Part shown: piece by piece, positions 46,901 through 58,678 of the stretch
Numbering within the stretch: position 1 is the first letter of the stretch
Layout: each line of letters opens with the position of its first letter
Origin: Dactylis glomerata
Lineage: Eukaryota > Streptophyta > Magnoliopsida > Poales > Poaceae
Assembly (NCBI GenBank): GCA_007115705.1
Contig: QXEO01000546.1
Coordinates: 7,988,570-8,052,569 of the forward strand
DNA: 64,000 bases
Direction: 5' to 3'
Notes under the pieces: model-generated
Told to the model about the DNA's origin: nothing
Seen by the model: the letters and a program-made list of their open reading frames with translations, nothing else
Databases searched by the model: none
Translations under genes and position numbers: made by a program

Positions 46901-48183
46901 TACAGGAGATACCATCCTGGGCGGATCCATTCTCCAACTACCTCATCACTGGGGACTTGCCGCAAGACGAAGAGGAAGCTAGACGACTTCAGCGCCGCGC
47001 AGGAGTGTACACCATCATCAACAGCGAGCTGTACAAGTGCAGCGTGTCAGGAATCTTCTAGAAATGCATCGAGCCAGAAGAAGGGATAGAGCTCTTGAGG
47101 GAGATACACCAAGGGGAGTGCGGACACCACGCATCTTCCAGAACCTTGGTGGCCAAGGCTTTCCGCCATGGTTTCTACTGGCCGACAGCCCAGAAGGATG
47201 CAGAGCAACTGGTGAAACAGTGCAACGGCTGCCAGCGCTTCTCCAAACATCGAAACACTCTAGCGGCAGCCCTCAAGACCATCCCGCTCACCTGGCCGTT
47301 CGCTGTCTGGGGCCTGGACATGGTAGGACCATTCAAGACCGCACCCGGGGGCTTGACACATCTGTTGGTTGCTGTGGACAAGTTCACCAAGTGGATCGAG
47401 GCCAAGCCAATCAAAAAGCTCAACGGCTCGTCCACCATCAAATGCTTCAACGAGATCATCACGAGATATGGAGTTCCCCAGAGCATCATCACTGACAATG
47501 GGACAAACTTCGCAAAGGGAGTCTTCGCTGAATATTGTGGCAAGAAGGGCATCCGGCTGGACTTAGCATCAGTGGCGCACCCTCAGACTAATGGGCAAGT
47601 GGAGAAAGCGAATGGGCTAATCTTGGCCGGCATCAAACCAAGGTTGGTCGAGCCTCTCGAGCGCTCAGCCGGTTGCTAGATCGAAGAGTTGCCCTCAGTA
47701 CTCTAGAGCCTGCGCACCACTCCAAATCGCTCTGTTGGCTTCATACCTTTCTTCCTGGTTTATGGAGCAGAAGCGGTGCTGCCCACTGACATTGAATTCG
47801 ATGCGCCCAGAGTCGTCCAGTACACGGAGAAGCAAGCAAAAGAAGCTCGTGAAGATGGCGTCGACCTCCTCGAGGAGGCACGAGAACAGGCTTTGGCCAG
47901 ATCAGCGCTCTATCAGCAGCAGCTGCGACGATATCACAGTCGAAAGATCCGTCCGCTCGCATTCCGCGAAGGAGATCTCGTACTCCGGCTGGTCCAAAAC
48001 ACTAAAGGCATGCACAAGTTGTCTTCTCCTTGGGAGGGACCGTTCATTGTCAGCCGGGTGCTAGGCAATGGGGCATACTACCTCATCGACGCACAAGAGC
48101 CCAGGAAGAACAAGGCAGATAATTCTGACAAGGAGATAGAGCGTCCCTGGAATGTCAGCCTCCTAAGACCTTTCTTCTGCTAA
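43228..48183 (+). pseudogene. pol: Element F pol: protease, RT, RNase H, second RNase H, integrase; ten stops, no frameshift
   Basis: One frame spans 1651 codons. Protease: VLIDGGSSINLLYRSSLEKVG (D at 44218). RT: WRMCIDYTSLNKACPKD, FLDAYSGYHQI, YVTMPFGLKNAGATYQ and YVDD at 45367-45378. First RNase H: YYLSEVLTLSKQNYPHYQKV. Second RNase H: HFDGSKM (46234) with ASNNVAEYEAL and GDSDLVVHQV. Integrase: H-H-C-C zinc region (47100-47230), GLDMVGPFKT, TDNGTNF (47491), NGQVEKANG and a C-terminal EGDLVLR...WEGPF. Stops: 44782, 45328, 45502, 45754, 45826, 46303, 46600, 47059, 47677, 47704. For at least nine, one C>T or G>A change from CAG, CGA or TGG explains the stop. It would join pre-mRNA-like polyprotein Gag-Pol in a working copy. 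Confidence 0.92.
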
Positions 48184-49499
48184 GGCAAAAGCTTGTACCC
48201 CGAAAAACTTGTCAATGAATAAAGGATAACGGAGCGGCTAGTTATGGCCGGCTCCGAGGAAAATACTCCGTGTATGTTTTGCGTCTTGCGTTATTCACTT
48301 GACCGGTAGCCGGCTTCGGGCACCGAGCCACAGCCGGCTGCTCTAAAAACGAGCGATCCCTCGTCAGCCGGATGAGTACTACGTATGAAGTAGGTCTCGA
48401 GCCTAACCTTTATCCCCCGGCTCCGCGCAGCCGGGCGGATAGGAGCCGGCAGGCCACATACGAAGGAAAACCATAGAGGAAAACCGTAAATGATAAACGA
48501 TAACTCGACTAAGCATCGAAGACAGTGCTCGTTGACCGTGCGTTGGCTAGGCCGAGCCGGACACCCGATAAACCGAAGTACTATTTCTCACCCCGCGGCA
48601 CGCTCCCACCCTAGGCCGGCATTCGGCTGCCGGCCCAAGGGAGACCAACCGGCACCAGGCTGCCAGTTGGGGGTAGAAGGGCCGAAGGGTGGGGAGATTA
48701 AGGAAAAAGTTGAGGGAGCTGGGCTAAGGAAGGCCAGCAAATGGTCGATGATCACAGTCTCTCGGCGTTTAGGCTGAGCAGCCACGTCAAAGAGGTTCGA
48801 AGCTAGGGCTGCCTTGCTCGATGTTGGCACCATATGCGGATAAGCTAGTTTTGAGCCAGCTATCATTCCAGCTGCCCCAAAACTCGGGGGCTAGGGGGAA
48901 GGGGAATTGGCCCTCAGAAGCGGGTCGTCTCCAGTCCCTCGCCGGCTGTTCGGTCAGTTGGCGCTGTGACATGATCAGCAAAAGAGCATCAAAATCGAAA
49001 CCTAGCGTTCGCAAAGAAATGGCTAAGAGCCAGATATCTGGAGGTTTACTCTAGCCATGGTAAGGGTCACGCGAAGGCTCGAGAAGGGGAGACACGCCGG
49101 CTCCGACCTTGCCCGAGCTGGCGCAGGTTTTAGCTTTCGTTTTCGTCCCCTCAAGCCGGCGCTACCTCGTGTTTCCTGGAGCCGGCTTGCAAAGGCCGCT
49201 TCTCCCTCCATGCTGAAGCCGGAAGGCTTCGCCAGGAGTGCCCGAGCAAATTGGTGGCTATCTTAGCCCCTACCTACGAGCTCGCACAGCAACGGTTCTA
49301 GCGCGGGAGAGATCCTAACTATGAAATCGACGTCGTGCTCCGATGAAAGCAGAGAACATTCATTCAAAGAGCAACTGCATAGCGAATGAAGAGAGACAAG
49401 CAAAGACTTACAGAAAATTAAAGAGGTTCTTAGCATACGATGGGTGGTTACATAGCACGGGCCACGCTAAGGGCCAAGACAACAAAAGAAACTCCCCCC
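48184..49499 (+). other. Element F tail, noncoding part
   Basis: No supported ORF. Rich in AGCCGG/GCCGGC words (for example 48240-48450 and 48555-48660), the same palindromic word as in the LTR. Confidence 0.55.
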
Positions 49500-50360
49500 C
49501 TAAGTTCCTGCACCTCCGTTGACGAGGCCGTCATCAAGGAGGGGACTTCGGGGGCGCTCGCCGATCACGGCCAGGGGGAGTAAGCGCGAGCGCAGCCGGA
49601 GGCGTCGACAACGTGGACGCAAAGGATGGACGACTCGGTGCGGTGGGTCAGGATGAGAGACCAGCCCCACTTCAGGTCGTAGTCGGTGAGGTAGCTTTTC
49701 CCCTACTCGTCGTGGAGGACCTCGACGAGGTACAGGGGCTGGCCGTCGCTGCCTTCCTCCACCATGATGCTCGTCGGGGGGTTTTTCCCCATCGTGCCGA
49801 CGAAGCTGGCGGGGAGCGGCAGGCGCTCCTCGCACCGGCCAGCAGGTGCACCACAGAGGTGGCGTACCCGTGCTTCGGGATGTAGGAGAGCCGCTGCTCG
49901 GGCGGCGGGCGCCGGGGCTTGTGCGCCTTGCCGGCGGCCGCGCTGGAGGAGCCGCCGATGTTTCCACCGGCGAGGCCTGGAGGGGCAGCCCCGACCGCCA
50001 TCGCAGCGCCAACGAGGGCGACCGCAGCCTCTAGAGAGGACCCGGTGAGGCCGGCGACAGAAGGAGCGCCCGGGGGGCCGCAGTGTTGGCGGCGGCCAGG
50101 GCAACTACCCCTCCGGGGGCCGTGATGATAGCGGTGGAGCGAGCGACCCCGGAGGGCTCCGCAGCGGCCACAGCCGCAAGCGCCTCCAATGTTTTCTTGT
50201 TGCGGCTGCCTGGGGGGCGGCCGCGCCTCTGGGGAACCGGCGGCGTCGCCGCCGGGTCCTTCGCCTTGTTCTGGCTCCCGAGTGGACGGCCGCGTTTGCG
50301 CCCGCCCGACCCACCGGGGGCTCCGGCCCCGGCTCCGCTGAGAGCTCCGAGCGACGACAT
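49500..50360 (-). pseudogene. Antisense ORF of element F: two AT-hooks and a B3-like segment, frameshifted
   Basis: The likely ATG is at 50360 on the minus strand (MSSLGALSGAGAGAPGG). Two AT-hook motifs follow, RKRGRPLGSQNK and RRGRPPGSRNKK, at about 50300-50210, then an Ala-rich stretch. After frame changes near 50030 and 49850 the segment LPLPASFVGTMGKNPPTS and DGQPLYLVEVLHDE is readable (about 49850-49710), followed by YDLKWGWSLILT. Its order (LPxxF, a G-x-P-x-x strand, G..L.V, a GW/DLxxG end) resembles plant B3 DNA-binding domains; this match is from memory of the fold pattern and not tested. The ORF is antisense, in the place where B and C have a different gene. AT-hooks bind AT-rich minor groove; it may target or silence DNA. 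It is broken here. Confidence 0.55.
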
Positions 50361-50914
50361 CGGAGGTAGGGGAGCTGAATGGGAGAAGCTAAGGCAACCG
50401 CTCGGCGAAGAGGAGAGTGAAGGTGCTTGGGGATGGAAAAACCCTCGAGAGCTCCGAGACTTAAAGGACGGCGAGGCACGGAAAGCCAAGTCGGTTTAAT
50501 GCAAATAAATAACGCGCGTGGCGTTTCGATGGGATGGGTCACTGACGTAGGTCTCGCTTTGCCACATGACGTCCTCTGGAATCATTGTAGAGACCAAAGA
50601 GTCCAAGTGACAAGACGGGTCACTCGCGCACTGCGCCAGCCGCAGCGTGGGACCAGAGCCCGAAGCGGCACAAGTTCCAAGGGAGCGGCATACCGGCTCG
50701 CGATCGCCAGGCAGCCGCCAGCCCGATCGGGCCGGGAGCCGGCACGTCTCGAGACGGCCAAAGAAGTTCCACGTGACTTGACCTCGAGGCCAACAACTTC
50801 CAGGCCGGACAAAGAATCCTGGGACTTCGACGGAAACAAGTTAACTTCGGCGAGGAGAAGAACCCGCCGAAGCCCCATGCTAACCCATGAGACTTCGCCA
50901 GTTTCGGGGGCTAG
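50361..50914. other. Element F tail next to the 3' LTR, with PPT
   Basis: Noncoding; 50640-50914 resembles the matching part of C (28700-29020). The PPT TTTCGGGGGCTAG abuts the 3' LTR. Likely promoter region of the antisense ORF. Confidence 0.6.
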
Positions 50915-51663
50915 TGTCATGGGGATGAGTTATGGGGCATGCCAGGGGCCGAGCTATCTGCCGGCTGGCGTCCCAGGAGTCTCCACGGCTCTAGGAGAGA
51001 AGACCGGCTCCGCCCGAAGGGCCGGCTGCGCCAGCAGCCGGCTGGCGACTCCACCGAGGAGAGCCGGAGCCGGAGCCGGGCGATGAAGACAAGAGCCCTC
51101 CAACGGCTGTTTCGCCGAAAGTGGCCTGGCCCCGACAAGATCGACAGAGGCAAAGGACGGGAGTGACGCATGCCACGACCGGGCTCAACCAATCAGCGAT
51201 CAAGGAGCCTTCCCCACGAAAGAATCCGAGACAAAAGGGAGGACATATGCCTCCCAGATGCCGGTCCAAGGGGAAAAGGCGCTTTATAAAGCGTGATCGT
51301 CAGAGCAGGGCCAGAGGATCACGCCGAGGACGCAACCACGGAGAAGCCGACAGGCGGACGAACTGCCACCTAACCTGTAACCAGACCCCCGCCTATATAA
51401 GGGGGTCTGGACCCTTAGACTAGGGAGATCCGATCTTCTTCTTCCTCCTCTAGCCCGAACAGCTCGAGGAGCATTGTAACCACTGTCGAGATAATACAAA
51501 GCAAGCAGGAAGTAGGGGTTTTACCTCCATCGTGGAGGGTCCTGAACCTGGGTAAACCGAGGTGTCTCCGTTGGCACAATCCCGAGCCGAACCCATCATC
51601 GCACCACCGTCGAGCCCCTTCGTTAAGCCACCCCATGGCTACTGTCTCCAAATTCCCACGACA
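50915..51663 (+). repeat. Element F 3' LTR
   Basis: 749 bp; a six-base repeat expansion (GAGCCG) and about 28 substitutions distinguish it from the 5' LTR. TSD GACGT follows. Confidence 0.94.
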
Positions 51664-53538
51664 GACGTGGTCACCAATTCACCATGACCTATTTCCTAGA
51701 AGCGCTATAAAATTGAGAAAAATCAGTGATAAAAAAATGCTAGATAGTTAAAATAACTGCAAGTGCTGATTTGACATTGAGCCAGCTAAAGGTGATGATA
51801 AAAGCCATATAAACTGCATTCACCAAATGACAAACATAAAATATATCTGCATGCAAGATGGTGATAAGAGAAAAGGCTATATACTGAAACCTTTGGATGA
51901 AGCATTTGCAAACACTACAGTAGAAGAGCGAGCATCTGTCGAGTTTTCATGGCAAGACACTGAGATATGCATGAGTTTCAGCGTATCAGGATGTCAGGTA
52001 GGATATTACAAAGAAAATTTCCATGTATGAATCCATAGTGAGTGAAAACTGAGTTGATGTCACCTGTGTATCATTGATTGCCATACAACGGTGGGCTCAA
52101 TTTCTGTCGGCCGTCCGACATGTCGCCGGCCGCCTAGACATCCTCGCCTGCTCAGTGCTCTGTGTGATACCGCACACCGGCGGACCGGCCGGGTTTTCGA
52201 CAATGACGTTCACACATCCCAATTTCTTAAAATGAGTTGTCTCCGGCCTATTCCTGTAACACATTGCTAAGTTGTATTGTTAGAGAACCACGGGACATAA
52301 TTTTGTGGAGGCCTAGATCACAACAATCATGTCAACTGCATAGTAAATTATAGTAAGCACCCCATGAAAGACGCGACTATTATGGCGAGGAAGAACTGCA
52401 AAATTTCTTAGGTTTGGACACAGTTTTAGGAGGCTCACAGTGGTAGATTGGCACATACGTGTTAAAGGTCTGCAAAATCTAAAGAGACGGACACCATGAT
52501 TGGCACATAAAGTTTGCTAAATTAAGCCATCGACATAACATTACATTGAAGCATACCTATACAATACCTGCAGTTGGATCTATCAAATCGGAATCATAGT
52601 TTACCTTTGCTGCTCTGCAATTATCTATCAGTGCACCTTGTAACTCTATGAATAACCAAATTCTGCCAAAATCAAACGTACAGAAGTAAGCACATGAATA
52701 GATCAGAAGTTCTAATGAATTAATACTGCATCTGGTTCTTAATATTGACTACTCCTATGAACTAAAAAATTATGAGTGAAGGCCCAGAGCAACAGGACTT
52801 TAGACTCCAAGAAATCCATGTGTCAAACACGTGACCTGCAACATCCAAACAATGATTCATCATACTAGACAAACCGGCCGGCTTCGCCCGGCCCGCCTGC
52901 AATTCGTTTGACATAGAGTGGAAAGATTGCAACAATATACACATGTATCATAAAAGAAATTACAACCTTATAATCCCAGTTCACTTTCGCTAAGGTCACT
53001 GTCGTTGTGTCGTTCAGGGCTCCAAGGTACTTCCTGAGGTTCTGCTGAAATCCGTTACCCGCCATTATCCTCAGTTCACAGGGTGTATCCTAGCTGGCCT
53101 GGTTGTGCAGCAATGAAATAAACATGGTATAAGAAGGTGTTCCCGCATACTGAATTGGACAAGCTAGCAAATAAACAGTTGGATAATAGATAAAACGGGC
53201 CTGAAAAGTCCCAACTTTATTTCAGCGAACAAAGGATCCAAAAAGGAATTCACCAAAACAAAATGGACTAAATGAACAGCTAACAGAAGAGGGTGAAACA
53301 GTTAAAACAAACAATACCAAAATCTCTTATTGCACACAATGGATATATTCGGCAAGATAAACAGGAACATTGTACAAAGATAATTATGACATCCTTTTTA
53401 AACCAAAGAATATATTGTACCAGTTAGTATAAGTCATGTTCAATTATCTTGAGTCATACAACATACAGGCATAACATATAAAACAGACCTTTTGTCTAGG
53501 GGGGAAATCCAATTCAAATGTAAGTGTAGAAATAGAAG

Positions 53539-53868
53539 ACCTGTACCAACAACAATGTAAGACATCCCCATATGGAAGAAAAGCAAATAAAAACTTACAT
53601 CTTGTGGCATCCAACTATTCTGCATTTATCATCTACTAATACAGTAATACTTGCAAGGAATGTAACCCTGAACCACCATTAATGCTTGGCATGCCCATCT
53701 CGCTTCTCGACACTTACCATTGTTATCTCAGACCTGTACCAACAACAATGCAAGACATCCCCACATGGAAGAAAAGCAAATAAAAACTTACATCTTGTGG
53801 CATCCAACTATTCTGCATCTGTCATGTACTAATACAGTAATACTTACAACAAATGTCACCCTGAACCA
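53539..53868 (+). repeat. Duplicated segment in H2, 193-bp period
   Basis: About 135 bp starting ACCTGTACCAACAACAATG occurs at 53539-53675 and again at 53732-53868 with about 90% identity by eye. Confidence 0.85.
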
Positions 53869-54452
53869 GCAGTGGTTAACGGGGTTGTTTTAATATCCAG
53901 AGGTAGCATATCATGTGATCAAATGAGATCATATATTGCAAGCAACAGGATCATACTTCATATGTATGCAAGCAGCAAAATCAAGTTCACATATTGGCCA
54001 TCATATATGATCATGCAAATATTGGTGTTATTTACAGCAGGAATACTATTATTATTAATATAATGATTTGCAGCGGGAATAAGCTTAAAAATAACATATC
54101 ACTAAATATATGCATTTCTGAATAAAAAACCTTAGCCTTCTCCTTAAATTGTATAGTTCATATATGCATCATTGATCTTGCATCACTTTAGATTTCATAT
54201 AGAGATTGTCAAACAGACATTGCCCACCAAGCAGCACAAAGACCGTAAAAAGCTGTTGAGTAGAAGGAGCCCATAAAATTCCTGATTCCCTTACATGAGC
54301 CACTGAACACAAAGGCATCCATGTGCGGACAGTGCCACTCAATTTGGAGGAAACTGAGGAGGCCTCCAACACATTCAGTTTTAGCACCTCTTACCAAGTA
54401 AAGAAGGTACATATAGAGAGGCTAAAATGACTGAATAATGTAAAATAAGACA

Positions 54453-54684
54453 AAGCTATGTGTGTTTGCCGAGATTTGCATTTCTTTTAAACAGTACAAA
54501 CTTTGCAGTACCGGTCAACTATGCGGGCTGAGCAAATGATGTACTTTTCTCAATCTCTCGGAAGCCTCAAGCTATGTGTGTTTGCCTAGATTTGCATTTC
54601 TTTTAAACAGTACAAACTTTGCAGTACCGGTCAACTATGCAGGCTGAGCAAATGATGTACTTTTCTCAATCTCTCGGAAGCCTA
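54453..54684 (+). repeat. 116-bp tandem duplication in H2
   Basis: AAGCTATGTGTGTTTGCC... through CTCTCGGAAGCCT occurs twice in direct succession with only a few differences. Confidence 0.93.
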
Positions 54685-55589
54685 TAGTGAAAATTTAAGG
54701 AGAATTTTCAAATCTAGTCAAGAGCGACATAATACTATGTAAGATAGATGAGATACCATGAATATCACAAAATCACCCAAATAAGGAATTGAACTATTAG
54801 TCATTTTCTATGTAATGATGGACAGTATGATAAACTACTTTGCTGAGTTAGTTAAAATGAATTGTTTCTCTAGGACCACTAAATTAATAGGAAGAAATTA
54901 TGAACAAACATTGTGTACCATTCCTTCAGTGCTGTTAATGGCTAGTTATATGCTGAGTCGGTAATCGCTCAATAAGAATCTCTTTTATATATAAATTAAA
55001 AAGTGAATATATCCTTGATCGTCATCGGCTTTCTATGATCAATTAACTCATAGATGCATGGTACGCCAAAGTATAAATTGGGCACACTGGTTTGCTCTTT
55101 GGTACACTGCATGACATGATTGATCACATCAAACAATATTAACATGTCTAACCTTTATCATTCATACATATTTGTCTGTAAACTCAGAGATTTATATTAA
55201 CATGTCCAATAAAATATCCTACCATAGGAAAAACAAGGCAATTGTTGATGTTTTTTCCTAGACAATTGCCAATCTGCAATCTAAAGTCTCAGCACAAAGT
55301 AGTTGTAGGCACTCTGATATCCCCCCGCATGGCCTAAACTAATTCCGCCGAGGAAACCAGTCCAATCAATGGGCCCATCTATTGGCACTGAACTTCTACC
55401 GAGGTTGAACTTGATATCAAATTTGCAGCAGTGACTCACGAATGGCTTTTGTGCTAATCTGAAAGGTGCAGTCTCAAAACCAGAGCATCGTCCTCTATAT
55501 ACCCATCTACAGTACTAATATTTCCTTATCATGAAACTATTCATAAAAATTGCACTCCAGCTTCCTATTGTAACCACATGCACAATCCA

Positions 55590-55860
55590 TGTCAAACACA
55601 AACATGATTGGGCCAAAGTGCTTGCCGAGACTGGAGTGGAGGAGGGTATACCTGGGGCGGCATTGGGCGTCAACCTCATCGCTTGGCGGTGACATCGAAA
55701 GCAACCCCTGACGGAGATCTGCACCGCGATCTTGACAGAGGGCTTCAATGGGGAAGAGGCGGTCTGGATGCAGAGCAACAACCTCCTCCTAGGGTGTGGC
55801 AGCGGGTCCTGTTCAGCGGCGCTGAGGAACATAAAATCCATGGCAGTGATGGTGACATCA
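55590..55860 (-). pseudogene. GC-richer exon-like island in H2, unrecognised
   Basis: A sharply GC-richer island in AT-rich surroundings, with an open frame of about 100 codons on the minus strand. No motif recognised. It may be part of a captured gene. Confidence 0.3.
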
Positions 55861-57464
55861 AAATCATATGCTTAACCATTCTTCTTTCACCAGAATATTA
55901 AGTGATGCAGAATCCACCATACGCTAGTAATTTTTACATATGACTGTTTAATGTCATGTGGAGATATATCAAATGACACACAAAGTGCTGCAAAAGCATT
56001 TTAGGAGGAAGGCTTGTCTGTTGGCAAGTGGAAGTAGTAATTCTATTGTTTCACAGAATAGCACCCACACATGCTAAAGAGTAGCCAGAGGTCCCAGAAC
56101 ATGAAGCCGGTCGAGAATCTATAAAGATACCCTTAAGCACTTAAGCATCTGATCAACACTGAAAGAAAAACAGTAATATATACATGCATGAAGCTGATCA
56201 TGCTATTGCTTCTACCAAGTTTTAATACATAAGGCCAATATTGGGTGTCTTAAGTAGTCCTACATTTGATAAAAAAAAATATTGGCAAAGTGCACCCAAA
56301 AATCTTATAAACCAGGATTCTGATGTTAAACAAAGATTCTGATGTATCTAGAATAATGCAGGCAACAGCTTGCTTAATGTATCCTCACGAATGTCAATGC
56401 TTTCCATCAATCATGATGGTTTTTTTAGAACATTCAGATGGCCTTCTAGCATAGAAGATTCCAAGGCTGCAACACCTTATCAAAAAATTACTTGCAACTA
56501 TCCCATATGTAATACATATATTGGTATAGACTATATGGACATAGCGTAACTGGACTCTAAATGTAGCAAAATGGTAGGCCACATTTGTTGTGCAAACAAC
56601 CAAGATTATTTTACATTTCCCTCTAATATTCTATATACAGTCAATAGATTAATATTACTAAAGTAGGCCCGCCTAACTTCTCATATAACTCTGTTCTAGG
56701 AATACCTTGGAAGGTTTGCACTGGTTATAACTAAATTTATCATATAATCTTCTCTAATCCCCAAACATAATCAATGTAACACATGACGAAGAGTTAAAAC
56801 TATAAGAAACAGACATTATCGACATGCTGTTATATCAACTCACCTTGTCGTGCTTATCTTATGTTTTCATCGTATCAAAGGAAGAGCAATTAATCCTTCA
56901 GGGCCTTGAAGAACAACACTTCAGCTATGGTATCAGTATCACATGACTTGACTGAAACAACGTTATCATATAGAGAGAAATAAATAACTTGTACTGATTT
57001 GATGTTTCCATTATCAAATAACAGAGGATGGCGCATGATGTATCATATCCCCGACTACACCATTGTACTTGGTTGGTTTTGGCATGGGCTCACGCTCTCT
57101 GTCGGTGCTGTTGTAGAAGAAGCTGGCCATGGATTGGCAGAGTTCACATGCGAGGCGCATCTACTGTTTGTACACACAATTGAAGCGCCAATGACGCCTG
57201 GCGGGGGCACTGAACATGATTTCGAGCAGGAGGTAGTCGGTAAGTGTCTCGGCTTTCTGTCCCGCTGTCCTGGGGAAGAGAAGTGAACCTGCAAAGTCCT
57301 GAGATGTCATGGATAAGTGTAGGAAGAGAAAATGATGCGATGATCGATGCTGATGCGTTTGTGCTTTGTGTACCTGACACGAATTGGGCTGCGGCTTTCC
57401 TGCCACCTGGGAGAGCCTTCCAGGGGGGACGGAAAGGGCAAGCGGAGGGCGCAGCACCGTCGAG

Positions 57465-57785
57465 CTAGAGAGCATGGTAGCAAAACCTATGGCACTGGGA
57501 ATTTTCCCAAGGCTATTCGGGCATTTCCCCGAACAAGATGGAGGCGGCGGCACCACTATTGTCTCCCGCCACGCCCGGCGGCAGGTTCTGCGGTGAGGGA
57601 GGGCTGTGTGGCTTCTTGTACTCCCCCTAGTCACCGTTGATGTAGAAGAGCGGAGGCGCCTCGAGCTGGCCGGAGCCGAGCTCCACCTCATCCTCCCCTA
57701 TCACCATCGCATCTAGGTATCTGGAGTCGAACGGAGAAGCCTGGCCGCCGTAGAGTAGCCTGCGTCGAGCCCGGCTAGCCGTCAT
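57465..57785 (-). pseudogene. Gene fragment captured by H2 (first-exon-like), two stops
   Basis: On the minus strand from an ATG at 57785, one frame of about 106 codons reads MTASRARRRLLYGGQAS, then EDEVELGSGQLEAPPLFYI, SPPSPQNLPPGVAGDN and ASILFGEMPE. It is interrupted by a TAG after FYINGD and another after GEMPE, explained by TGG>TAG and CAG>TAG. The GC-rich, proline-containing start and the run into AT-rich sequence suggest the first exon of a host gene. I do not recognise the gene. It runs in the Helitron 5'-to-3' direction. Confidence 0.5.
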
Positions 57786-58137
57786 TCTCCGGGCCGGTGC
57801 GGTCAGACGGTGCCGTCAATGGCGGGCTGGATCGAGGTGGGGAGAGGAAAGAGGAGATCGGGCGATTGGCCTGGGCGGTGAGGGTTTGACTTCGGAGGTG
57901 GATTCCAGAACGTTACCGCAGTTGTTGTTTTTCACCATCTTTTTTCTTACCCGTTCACTGCCTCACGCGTAGGAGTGGAAGGTGGACCTCATTCAGTCAC
58001 AGAAACGCGGTTGTTGCAGTAACAAAAATTCTAGGATGAAAACGTGAATAGACGATACAGATGATTCATGTCTGGTATCCAGCGGCTGTAAACACTCAAA
58101 ACGCAAGATAGTCTTACCAGGCGGGTACATTACCAAG

Positions 58138-58500
58138 CTTACAGCTTGAAGTAATGAGAAGTACTACCGAGCTCTGTGTGACCGTGTCCCCTTACAGCCT
58201 CACAGCCACCTCGGCCGCTGCAAGCGGTGCAGCTTGATCGAAGAGATTGTTGGACACCACGGCCGCGAGCCCGCAATACCTTTTGTGGTCTTACAGCACG
58301 GGATCTAGGGCTAGTGCAGGCGAAGCATCTGGATACGAGAATCTTGCCATGACTGCATGACATATGCCAATAAATTGTTCCTTCAGATTCTCGTCTGACT
58401 TGTTTGCCTCTGATTTGATCTTGCATAGGACGTGAGGAGAGCTTGAGAAGGTAGGATCAAAAAGTACTGCAGGAAGCGGCGCCACGGCGAGAGCCACTCT
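58138..58500 (-). pseudogene. Second coding-like fragment in H2
   Basis: An open frame at 58291-58497 on the minus strand (MALAVAPLPAVLFDPTF..., 68 codons) and a following open stretch toward 58138 look like a small exon pair near the Helitron 5' end. Not recognised; could be chance. Confidence 0.3.
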
Positions 58501-58677
58501 AACACGAAGACGTGCTAGGGAAGGTATCTAGATTCTTTAGACACCAGGGGAGGCGTGCAGGTTGTGAGAAGACACCTATTAATCTTACGGTTATGGATGG
58601 CTAGTAACACAATCGGATGGTCAAACTTTGTTACAGCGTGAGGATTAATGTGGAGCCTCCAACGGTGCCTCCAATTA

Positions 58678-58678
<1 letters not shown>

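Larger units (their letters stand above)
42057..51663 (+). mobile_element. Element F: complete Tat-lineage Ty3/gypsy with antisense DNA-binding ORF
   Basis: TSD GACGT is perfect (42052-42056, 51664-51668). LTRs are 742 and 749 bp with about 28 differences by eye. Order: 5' LTR, PBS, damaged gag, protease, RT, RNase H, second RNase H, integrase, a 2.7 kb tail with an antisense ORF, PPT, 3' LTR. The second RNase H after the RT-RNase H unit is a mark of the Tat lineage. Related to C by LTR and tail sequence. Confidence 0.94.
51669..55500. other. H2 AT-rich, intron-like region
   Basis: No supported gene. It contains two local tandem duplications (about 53539-53868 and 54453-54684). Short open frames such as 51827-52030 have no recognisable motif. 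Confidence 0.5.

Noticed and set aside
49057..49266. Small plus-strand frames in the tail of F
   Set aside because: No motif, no conservation signal, and the supported ORF of this region is on the other strand.
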